DNA of 5,409 bases from Hyphomicrobiaceae bacterium (GTDB lineage Bacteria; Pseudomonadota; Alphaproteobacteria; Rhizobiales; Hyphomicrobiaceae), in NCBI GenBank assembly GCA_017353825.1, contig JAFMSC010000308.1, positions 1 through 5,409 on the forward strand, read 5' to 3'. Numbering within the stretch: position 1 is the stretch's first letter; the number at the start of each line of letters is the position of its first letter. The notes beneath the pieces are model-generated. The model saw nothing but the letters and a program-made list of their open reading frames with translations, had not been told where the DNA came from and made no database searches. Of the stretch, positions 1 to 5,409 are shown piece by piece. A program made the translations under genes and the position numbers.

Positions 1-87
1 TACTCGCTGCTCTCGGAGCGCCACCTTGGGCAGCAGGGCGGCACTCCAGATGCCTTGCATCCTGCGGAAGAACCTGGGCTGACTCGG

Positions 88-102
88 TTAACGATTCGTT
101 AA
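88..102. promoter_or_regulatory. CtrA binding box with embedded GANTC methylation site
   Basis: The sequence TTAACGATTCGTTAA is a perfect palindrome around one central base. It matches the full CtrA recognition pattern TTAA-N7-TTAA exactly (half-sites 88-91 and 99-102). The spacer contains GATTC (93-97), a GANTC site of the type methylated by the alphaproteobacterial cell-cycle enzyme CcrM, and a second GANTC (GACTC) lies just upstream at 81-85. TTAA is rare in this G+C-rich window, so two copies at exactly the right spacing are unlikely by chance. The box precedes the DUF2306-like gene. A weak -10-like hexamer, GATAAG (123-128), would put a start point just before the ATG at 141. CtrA control and methylation sensitivity are inferred, not shown. 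Confidence 0.6.
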
Positions 103-140
103 TGCAGTTCAGTCAGCAAGCCGATAAGACGGGCGGCAGC

Positions 141-695
141 ATGGACGACACGGGTACAACGGTTGTTCTCGGCATCCCGATTCCCTCCGCCGATCCGACC
201 TTTCTGGCGATTGTGGGCGTCCACATCCTGTTTGGGATCGGGGCAGTGACCGCTGGCGCGATTGCGATGCTGAGCAGAAAGGGACGCGGCCGGCACGCGC
301 AGTCTGGGACCCTGTATTTTTGGCTCCTGCTCGGGGTGTTCGGAACCATGAGTGCCCTGGCCCTCCTGCGCTGGGCCGAGAATTCTCACCTCTTCATGCT
401 AGGTACGCTTTCGATCCTGTCGGCCTACAGCGGTCGCGCCGCGGCCCGATACCGCTGGCCGCAGTGGCCCAGGCTGCACCTTTTTGGGATGGGCGCGTCC
501 TATATTTTCATGTTGAGCGCATTCTACGTGGACAATGGCAAGAACCTGCCCCTGTGGAGGGACCTCCCCGAGATTGCGTTCTGGGTCCTGCCCGGCGCGA
601 TCGGGCTGCCTTTGATTGTCTGGGCCGCTCAGCGACACCCTGTTGTCTTGAACTTCGATCGTTCGCATCCACCGAGCAAAACGGATCGGCGCTGA
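141..695 (+). CDS. DUF2306-like five-helix integral membrane protein
   Basis: A small integral membrane protein of unknown function. From the ATG at 141 it has 184 residues. Five hydrophobic helices are visible at about residues 21-44, 57-79, 82-100, 112-131 and 145-163, followed by a polar, basic tail. The stretch SRKGRGRHAQSG after helix 1 and the RLHLFGMGASY stretch opening helix 4 carry the histidines (about H52 and H113) that recall DUF2306-type proteins. The frame can also start at an ATG at 102, adding 13 polar residues. I prefer 141 because the 102 start codon overlaps the CtrA box, has no ribosome binding site, and its extension is not membrane-like. The 141 start also lacks a clear Shine-Dalgarno, so the choice is moderate. 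The next gene follows about 80 bp later on the same strand. No enzymatic role can be inferred; the family assignment is from memory of its pattern. Confidence 0.8.
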   Translation: MDDTGTTVVLGIPIPSADPTFLAIVGVHILFGIGAVTAGAIAMLSRKGRGRHAQSGTLYFWLLLGVFGTMSALALLRWAENSHLFMLGTLSILSAYSGRAAARYRWPQWPRLHLFGMGASYIFMLSAFYVDNGKNLPLWRDLPEIAFWVLPGAIGLPLIVWAAQRHPVVLNFDRSHPPSKTDRR

Positions 696-765
696 GCCAG
701 GCCGCTTGCGCCCGGCTTGACAAGGCACCTCTGCTTGGCCTCTCGTGAGGCTCCTGTTCCTCAGC

Positions 766-775
766 GGGGAGAAGG
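766..775 (+). promoter_or_regulatory. Ribosome binding site deciding the dehydratase start
   Basis: The purine-rich stretch GGGGAGAAGG includes GGAG at 768-771, six bases before the ATG at 778. It selects that ATG over the in-frame GTG at 745. The GTG has no Shine-Dalgarno, lies inside a small GCCTC/GAGGC hairpin (738-751), and would add eleven residues not expected before the conserved N-terminus. Confidence 0.65.
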
Positions 776-777
776 CG

Positions 778-1773
778 ATGGACCGGCAGATGCCCACGTA
801 TGCCGACGTGGTGGCGGCGCGTGCGCGCATAGGGGCGCTCGCCTGCCGCACGCCGCTGATCGAGCATCCTGCGCTCAATGCGGCCGTGGGCGGGCGCGTG
901 CTGCTCAAGGCCGAGAACCTGCAGCGCGTGGGCGCTTTTAAGTTCCGCGGCGCCTACAACAAGGTGGCGCAGGTGGACAAGGCCGCCTATCCAGGCGGCG
1001 TGGTGGCCTGCTCGTCGGGCAACCACGCCCAGGGGGTGGCCGCGGCGGCCACACTACGCGGCCTCAAATCCACCATCATCATGCCATCGGACGCCCCGCG
1101 CCTGAAGATCGAGCGCACCAAGGCGTTCGGCGGCGAGGTGATCGCCTATGACCGCGTGAAGGAGGACCGCGACGCCATCGCGCGCGAGATCTGCGCCAAA
1201 CGCTGCGCGGCCCTGGTGCACCCGTTCGACGACCCTGATGTGATCGCCGGGCAGGGCACCGTCGGCATGGAGATGATGGAGCAGGCCCAGGCGCTGGGCA
1301 TCAAACCCGAGGTCGTGCTTGTGGGCGCATCGGGGGGTGGCCTGATCGGTGGCGTGTCGCTGGCCGTCAAGGAGGCGTGGCCGGAGGTGCTGATCTATAG
1401 CGTAGAGCCTGCCGGCTTCGACGATCTCGCGCGCTCGCTGGCACGCGGCGAACGCCAGCGCAACGCGCACCTGTCGGGCTCAATCTGCGACGCGCTCATG
1501 GCGGCCACGCCCGGCGAGATCACCTTCGAGATGGCCAAGCGCAACCTGGCCGGTGGGCTGGCCGTGACGGACGAGGAGGCCAAGGCTGCGGTGCGCTTCG
1601 CGTTCCGCGAGCTGAAGCTGGTGGTGGAGCCCGGCGGCGCCGTATCGTTGGCGGCGATCCTGGCGAAGAAGCTCGACTTCGCGCGCAGGACCGTGATGGC
1701 CGTGCTGTCCGGCGGCAACGTCGATCCGGCGGTGTTCTCCGAGATCATCCTGGAGCCGCGCCAGGCGGCATGA
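778..1773 (+). CDS. PLP-dependent threonine/serine dehydratase (ACT-less, serine racemase-like fold)
   Basis: A fold-type II PLP enzyme expected to deaminate L-threonine to 2-oxobutyrate and L-serine to pyruvate in the cytoplasm. It has 331 residues from the ATG at 778, the usual length for the catabolic/serine racemase-like group; the C-terminal ACT regulatory domain of biosynthetic IlvA is absent. Visible landmarks (numbered from this ATG) are the Schiff-base lysine K55 in AFKFRGAYN, the carboxylate-binding loop SSGNHAQG (79-86, with Ser80 in the position of the serine racemase catalytic serine), the phosphate-binding loop GASGGGLIGG (183-192), and SGGNVD near the C-terminus (311-316), where the serine contacts the pyridine nitrogen. 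E210 and D216 in EPAGFDD match the divalent-metal ligands of serine racemase. Alternatives are threo-3-hydroxyaspartate dehydratase or serine racemase activity; sequence alone does not separate these, so I give no symbol. It has its own ribosome binding site, so translation need not be coupled to the upstream gene. Confidence 0.93.
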   Translation: MDRQMPTYADVVAARARIGALACRTPLIEHPALNAAVGGRVLLKAENLQRVGAFKFRGAYNKVAQVDKAAYPGGVVACSSGNHAQGVAAAATLRGLKSTIIMPSDAPRLKIERTKAFGGEVIAYDRVKEDRDAIAREICAKRCAALVHPFDDPDVIAGQGTVGMEMMEQAQALGIKPEVVLVGASGGGLIGGVSLAVKEAWPEVLIYSVEPAGFDDLARSLARGERQRNAHLSGSICDALMAATPGEITFEMAKRNLAGGLAVTDEEAKAAVRFAFRELKLVVEPGGAVSLAAILAKKLDFARRTVMAVLSGGNVDPAVFSEIILEPRQAA

Positions 1774-1874
1774 GCGGGCGGTGACACACCCCTCCAGAAC
1801 CCCTCAAGGTCTGACACCTGCCCCCACGCCGGTTGCGGAATGGCATCAGTCGCTCATCGGCTGCGTCGATCCTT

Positions 1875-1932
1875 GAAGACGAAAGTCAGTTTAACGACGA
1901 TCCTGCCACCGCCGATGCCGACTTTCGTCTTC
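1875..1932. repeat. Perfect 13-bp inverted repeat with 32-base loop
   Basis: GAAGACGAAAGTC (1875-1887) and its exact reverse complement GACTTTCGTCTTC (1920-1932) flank a 32-base spacer in the convergent intergenic region. A G-T and a T-A pair extend the stem outward by two positions. No T-tract follows on either strand, so it is not a classical intrinsic terminator. It could be a structured 3' end shared by the two converging transcripts, or a small dispersed palindromic element of about 58 bp. No transposase or flanking duplication is visible. Confidence 0.6.
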
Positions 1933-1940
1933 GACCATGG

Positions 1941-1967
1941 GTCGGACTCCGCAGGGGAGGGGCCGAC
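1941..1967 (-). terminator. Possible hairpin downstream of the racemase gene
   Basis: GTCGG (1941-1945) pairs with CCGAC (1963-1967), and inside it CTCC (1947-1950) pairs with GGAG (1956-1959). The two stems are interrupted by one unpaired A (1946) and three unpaired Gs (1960-1962). The structure begins five bases past the TAG stop of the minus-strand racemase gene, where a terminator or 3'-end-stabilising hairpin would be expected. No run of T follows in the direction of transcription, so function is tentative. Confidence 0.3.
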
Positions 1968-1972
1968 ACCCG

Positions 1973-2950
1973 CTACCCCCAGAGCTCGGGGACCGGTGGG
2001 TGCACCAGCGCGCCATCGTAGCATAGGCCGGGGTGGCGGTCGCGGGCCAGCAGGAGGGGGCCGTCGAGATCCACCCAGTCGGCGGTCTGGGCAAGGAGCA
2101 GGGCCGGCGCCATTGCGAGCGAGGTGGCCACCATGCAGCCAACCATGATCCCGAGCCCGGCAGCGCGGGCCGCGGCTGAGAGCGCCAGAGCCTCGGTCAG
2201 GCCGCCGGCCTTGTCGAGCTTTATATTGATGGCGTCGTAGCGGCGCGCCAGATCGGCGAGGTCGACGCGGGTGTGCAGTGATTCGTCGGCGCACACCGGC
2301 ACTTCGCGCTTCACGTCGGCTAGGGCGGCATCGACGCCGGCGGGCAGCGGCTGCTCGATCACCTCGATCCCGGTCTCCGCGGCCACCGCCATCAGTGCGG
2401 GCAGGTCCGCCGGAGTCCAGGCTTCGTTGGCATCGACGATCAGGCGCGCGTCCGGGCGCGCCGCCCGAACGTGGCGCATGCGTTCGGCATCGCCGGCCCC
2501 GCCGAGCTTCAGCTTCAGGAGCGGCATGGTCCGTGCGGCGATGGCCTTGGCCGCCATCTCCTCGGGTGCGCCGAGACTCAAGGTGTAGGCTGTCGTCACC
2601 GGGTGCAGGACCTCTACCCCGGCCAAGACCGCCGCACTCGTGCCAGCGCTCTTGGCCTCCCAGTCCCACAGGGCGCAGTCCAACGCGTTGCGGGCGGCGC
2701 CGGCCGGCATGCGCTGCATGATCTCTGCGCGGCTCCTCACCTCGCGCTCGGCGGCGATCGCTGCACGTACGCCGTCCACGGTCTCGCCGTAACGTGCGTA
2801 GGGCGTGCACTCGCCGCGTCCGATGGAGGTGCCCGCGCTTACCTCCGCGAGCACCACGATGGCCTCGCGCTTGGCCCCGCGCGAGATGACGAAACTGCCG
2901 GCGATCGGCCACGTTTCGACCCTGGCTTCCACTTTGAAGAAAACAGGCAT
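1973..2950 (-). CDS. dgcA: Enolase-superfamily racemase/epimerase: N-acetyl-D-glutamate racemase (DgcA) or L-Ala-D/L-Glu epimerase type
   Basis: A cytoplasmic enolase-superfamily enzyme of the muconate-lactonizing subgroup, 325 residues. It has the capping-domain N-terminus (IAGSF, SRG, GRGECTPYARYGE) followed by the barrel with KxK at K146/K148, metal ligands D173 (DAN), E199 (EQPLP) and D222 (ADES), and the opposite catalytic lysine K244 in NIKLDKAGG. The GCMVATS loop (271-277) and DLD (294-296) follow. The DxD motif is the feature that binds the dipeptide amino group in characterised L-Ala-D/L-Glu epimerases. The overall pattern also matches alphaproteobacterial proteins named DgcA, which racemise N-acetyl-D-glutamate for D-glutamate catabolism. 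Its usual partner dgcN (DUF1611) is not in this window, so the substrate stays open and the symbol is provisional. The ATG at 2950 lacks a clear Shine-Dalgarno and lies 29 bp after the stop of the upstream coiled-coil gene, suggesting co-transcription and possibly translational coupling. All catalytic residues are present. Confidence 0.88.
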   Translation of the reverse strand: MPVFFKVEARVETWPIAGSFVISRGAKREAIVVLAEVSAGTSIGRGECTPYARYGETVDGVRAAIAAEREVRSRAEIMQRMPAGAARNALDCALWDWEAKSAGTSAAVLAGVEVLHPVTTAYTLSLGAPEEMAAKAIAARTMPLLKLKLGGAGDAERMRHVRAARPDARLIVDANEAWTPADLPALMAVAAETGIEVIEQPLPAGVDAALADVKREVPVCADESLHTRVDLADLARRYDAINIKLDKAGGLTEALALSAAARAAGLGIMVGCMVATSLAMAPALLLAQTADWVDLDGPLLLARDRHPGLCYDGALVHPPVPELWG

Positions 2951-2979
2951 GGGCGGCTCGGTTGGTGCCGCGGCCCGCC

Positions 2980-5409
2980 TCAGCGCAGCCGGTTGCTGGC
3001 GTGTGCCAGGAACAGGTAGACCCGGCCGCTGTCGGAGATCAGGTGGTTGTGTACGCTACGGCCCGAGGGGTCCTTCTGCTCGATGTCGCGCACCATCCAT
3101 TCGAAATCGACGAGAAAGCGGTCCACCACGCGGCGGAAGGCCAAGTCGGTCTTATAGCGGGCGCTGATCTCGTCGAACAAGGTCCGGCCCTCGTTGGTGT
3201 AAATGCTGCGCACCATGATGCCGCGCTGACCGGCGCGGAAGCGCGACCAGATGGCAGACGCCGTGGTTGGGTCGAGCGCGCGGGCGACGTTGGCGATGTT
3301 GATGGCGCTGTCCTCACGCGAGGCGCGTGCCAGCAGGTCGCCGAGCGTCCAGCGGTCGCTGCCGTCGCTGAAGGGCACGGGCAGGCCCGGCTCGCCGCGC
3401 TGGGCGGCGAAGGTCGCGCTCAAGGACGCTGGCGTGGCGGGCCCCATCGGCCCTGGCGGTGTCACGTCACGGCGCTCGCGCGCGGAGAGGTTCGACAGCT
3501 GTTCCAGCGCGCGCAGCTGGTCGTTCAACGCGCTGCGCATGTTCTCGGCGCTCTCGCGGGCGGCGGCCGGGAGCCGCTCCGCCTCCATGCGGATGCGCTC
3601 CTGCTCTATCTGCAGGTCGGCTGCGGCACGCGCGGCACGCGCCTTGAGGTCCTCGGAGGTTTCGGTGAAGCGACTGGCCATGGCCCCCAAGTGGCTCGAC
3701 ACCTCCTGCGAGACGCCGGAGACCTTTGCACGCATCTCCTCGAGCGCGCGGGCGGCCTGTGCGTCGGTCTGCTGCCTCAGTCGCTCGAGCTCGGCGGCAG
3801 CGGTCCTGGCGTGCGCCGTGGCCTCGTCGGCGAGGTGCTGCGTGGCGGTGCGTGCGCGGCCCTCGGTCTCGGCGATGGCGCCTTCCACCGTCTGCGAGTA
3901 GCCGCGCATGTGCTGGTCGAGCTGCTCAGCCTTGCCGGACAGGCGCTGCAGGGTCTCGTTGATCTCGCCGTGCCGCTTCTGCAGCGTCGAATCGATGCGC
4001 ATGTTGGCCGATTCGAGCATGCTCGCTGCCTGGGCGATGTTCTGTCCCTGGTTCGCCACTCCGGACATCTGCTGCACGAGGTTCTCGGACACGCGCTTCA
4101 GGAGGTCCGCCTGACCCGACAGGCCCTCGATGGCGGTCAGCGACTGGCGGGTGATGTTATCGCTTGACCGGCGCACGGCATCGAGCCCGTGCATCATCGA
4201 CTCGTCGAGCTGATTCGCGTGCTGGCCCAGCGTATCTGACAGCGAGCGCACGTGGCTTTCCATGGCATGAGTAAGCGCACGCGCCTTCTCGCTCACGGCG
4301 CTGTCGATGGCCACCGTGGACCGCGTCATGGCGTTATCGAAGCTCGCCAAGCGCTCGGCGAAGGCGGCATCGAGGGCGCGCGTGCGCTCCAGCAATTGGA
4401 TGTCGAGCGCCTCGGCGCGGCTCGCCAGCGTGGCGTCAAGGGCGACGGTGTAGTCGTCGAGCACCGCCTGGAGCTGCTGAGTGCGGTTGGCGAGCGTCGT
4501 CTCCAGGCCGCCGCTGGCCGTGGCGAGTTGGTGCTCCAGGGCAACGAGGTTCTGTCCGGCGCCCTCGATGATCTTGGCCAACTTGATCTGCTGCTGGGAC
4601 AGCTTGTCGATCAGACTGGGCACGTCGCTGCCCATGGCCTTGAGCGTCTCGGAGACCTTGTCGGTGGTGCTCACCAGGGCGTGGCGCTCGCCGGCCAGCT
4701 CCTGGATAAGGTTGCGGATCTTGTTCTCGTTCTCGGTGTAGGCCTTCTCCAGTGAGGCCACCTCGTTGTGCACGAGGCCTTCGAGTTCGCCGGCGCGGCC
4801 GAGCGCACGGGAGATGGCTTCGTTCATGAACGAGACCTGCCGCCGCACGGCTTGGCCCAGGGATGCTGCCGACTGCTCGGCCGACCGGTCTGGCTCGGCG
4901 AGGCGCACCGCCACCTCAGTCATGGCCGCGGACATGAGCTTCAGTTCCTGCGCACGCCAGGCCAGCATGGCCAGGAACCAGAACAGCGCGATGGGCAGGA
5001 AGATGGTGGCCGCCACGATGATCATCGTGGGGCTGCCGAGCGTGGCGGAGAAGCCGTGGCGGGCCATTTCGGGCGCCAGCATGGCCCAGGCCAGCAGGCT
5101 GCCGACCGCGAGCCAGCCGCCTGAGCCCGCCGCCGCCATGACGAAGGGCTGGTTGGTGGGCTTCTGCTGCAGCGCAAAGATGAGGCCACCGATGGACGGA
5201 GCATCGTCGTTCGCAGCGATTCGCGCACGAGGCGGGGCCGCGGCCCGGCGGCGCGGCGGCGGAGTGGCCTGGTCGGTGGAGATGCCGTTAGCGGGCTTGG
5301 CGGCACCGGCCAGTGCGGGCCGCGACGCGGCGGCCTTTCCAGAAGCCGGCACGGTGGCGGGCGCGGGCGGGAGAATGGCAGGGCCCGCCGATGGCGTCAC
5401 ATGGGGCGG
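2980..5409 (-). CDS. TipN/GPR-like membrane-anchored coiled-coil polarity protein, 5' end cut by window edge
   Basis: A large probable polar scaffold protein. Numbering is from the GTG codon at 5400, which gives 806 residues; the frame has no stop before the window edge (upstream codons read P-P-H), so the true start probably lies outside. Residues 1-62 are Pro/Ala-rich and basic, then ANDDAPSIGGLIFALQQKP (63-81). Two membrane helices follow (about 88-110 and 125-147) with a short periplasmic turn. Next comes a long cytoplasmic helical/coiled-coil region (about 150-640) containing eleven consecutive 11-residue repeats (287-407), a Pro-rich linker (645-680) and a globular-looking C-terminal module (680-806) ending in RVYLFLAHASNRLR. 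Two N-terminal helices followed by a long coiled coil is the architecture of Caulobacter TipN and, at larger size, the Agrobacterium growth pole ring protein. The visible length is nearer TipN. Many relatives are annotated only as hypothetical or apolipoprotein-like. Identity as a polarity factor is inferred from architecture; the coding call itself is secure. The racemase gene follows after 29 bp. Confidence 0.85.
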   Translation of the reverse strand, partial: PPHVTPSAGPAILPPAPATVPASGKAAASRPALAGAAKPANGISTDQATPPPRRRAAAPPRARIAANDDAPSIGGLIFALQQKPTNQPFVMAAAGSGGWLAVGSLLAWAMLAPEMARHGFSATLGSPTMIIVAATIFLPIALFWFLAMLAWRAQELKLMSAAMTEVAVRLAEPDRSAEQSAASLGQAVRRQVSFMNEAISRALGRAGELEGLVHNEVASLEKAYTENENKIRNLIQELAGERHALVSTTDKVSETLKAMGSDVPSLIDKLSQQQIKLAKIIEGAGQNLVALEHQLATASGGLETTLANRTQQLQAVLDDYTVALDATLASRAEALDIQLLERTRALDAAFAERLASFDNAMTRSTVAIDSAVSEKARALTHAMESHVRSLSDTLGQHANQLDESMMHGLDAVRRSSDNITRQSLTAIEGLSGQADLLKRVSENLVQQMSGVANQGQNIAQAASMLESANMRIDSTLQKRHGEINETLQRLSGKAEQLDQHMRGYSQTVEGAIAETEGRARTATQHLADEATAHARTAAAELERLRQQTDAQAARALEEMRAKVSGVSQEVSSHLGAMASRFTETSEDLKARAARAAADLQIEQERIRMEAERLPAAARESAENMRSALNDQLRALEQLSNLSARERRDVTPPGPMGPATPASLSATFAAQRGEPGLPVPFSDGSDRWTLGDLLARASREDSAINIANVARALDPTTASAIWSRFRAGQRGIMVRSIYTNEGRTLFDEISARYKTDLAFRRVVDRFLVDFEWMVRDIEQKDPSGRSVHNHLISDSGRVYLFLAHASNRLR
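4180..4542 (-). repeat. Eleven tandem 11-residue (33-bp) repeats inside the coiled-coil gene
   Basis: Residues 287-407 of the coiled-coil protein divide without gaps into eleven units of eleven residues, for example ALDATLASRAE, ALDIQLLERTR, ALDAAFAERLA and AIDSAVSEKAR. The pattern is roughly [A/S]-[L/I/F]-[D/E]-x-x-[L/M/F/V]-x-x-[R/K/H]-x-x. Hydrophobic residues recur at positions 2 and 6, and an acidic residue often sits at 3. The outermost units (from 287 and 397) are the most degenerate. Such hendecads give amphipathic helices or right-handed coiled coils, which probably explains apolipoprotein-like annotations of relatives. The DNA copies have diverged, so this is an old repeat. Confidence 0.7.

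Noticed and set aside
717..722. TTGACA resembling a sigma-70 -35 box before the dehydratase
   Set aside because: No acceptable -10 hexamer is found 16-18 bases downstream; the hexamer alone is not enough to call a promoter.
738..751. Small hairpin GCCTC-TCGT-GAGGC between the first two genes
   Set aside because: A five-base-pair stem without a T-tract is too weak to call a terminator in G+C-rich DNA.
745..777. GTG start extending the dehydratase by eleven residues
   Set aside because: It has no Shine-Dalgarno, whereas the ATG at 778 has a good one and gives the expected N-terminus.
1833..2148. Short plus-strand frames across the convergent intergenic region into the racemase
   Set aside because: They have no ribosome binding site or recognisable family, and most of their length is antisense to the racemase 3' end.
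1854..2912. Minus-strand 352-codon frame overlapping the racemase
   Set aside because: The translation is arginine/glycine-rich without a family pattern, while the overlapping frame has every enolase-superfamily catalytic residue.
2962..5124. Long plus-strand open frames antisense to the coiled-coil gene (401, 167 and 118 codons in one frame)
   Set aside because: They lie wholly opposite a gene with clear membrane helices and coiled-coil pattern, and are an expected effect of G+C-biased third codon positions. Their translations are low-complexity with no recognisable domain.
1..5409. CRISPR array, tRNA/rRNA, transposase or phage genes
   Set aside because: I saw no spaced direct repeats, cloverleaf-like segment, transposase motif or integrase motif on either strand.

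Overview
The window looks like chromosomal DNA from a G+C-rich alphaproteobacterium, most likely of the Hyphomicrobiales (Rhizobiales). The evidence is the high G+C third codon positions, a consensus CtrA box (TTAA-N7-TTAA) with a GANTC (CcrM) site inside it, and a TipN/GPR-type membrane-anchored coiled-coil protein. All of these are hallmarks of the alphaproteobacterial cell-cycle and polarity circuitry. The assignment is by eye, without database searches.

Layout. Bases 1-140 are a leader region with the CtrA/GANTC element at 81-102. Two plus-strand genes follow: a small five-helix DUF2306-like membrane protein (141-695) and, after about 80 bp and with its own good ribosome binding site, a PLP-dependent threonine/serine dehydratase of the short, ACT-less type (778-1773). 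A roughly 200-bp convergent intergenic region (1774-1972) has no convincing gene. It holds a perfect 13-bp inverted repeat and a second, weaker hairpin. On the minus strand lie an enolase-superfamily racemase/epimerase (2950 down to 1973; DgcA or L-Ala-D/L-Glu epimerase type) and, 29 bp upstream of it, a large coiled-coil protein (from the right edge down to 2980). That last frame is still open at the window edge, so its N-terminus is probably cut off.

How the genes may work together. The two minus-strand genes are close enough to be co-transcribed. They would pair a polar scaffold protein with an enzyme acting on D-glutamate derivatives or murein-derived dipeptides. The two plus-strand genes show no obvious functional link beyond the shared strand. 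The dehydratase makes 2-oxo acids from hydroxy amino acids, and the DUF2306-like protein has no known function.

The gene content is mostly ordinary. I do not see a new multi-gene system. The points most worth a second look are the CtrA/GANTC element that contradicts the longest start of the first gene, the eleven-fold 11-residue repeat within the coiled-coil protein, its unnamed C-terminal module, and the inverted repeat between the convergent genes.
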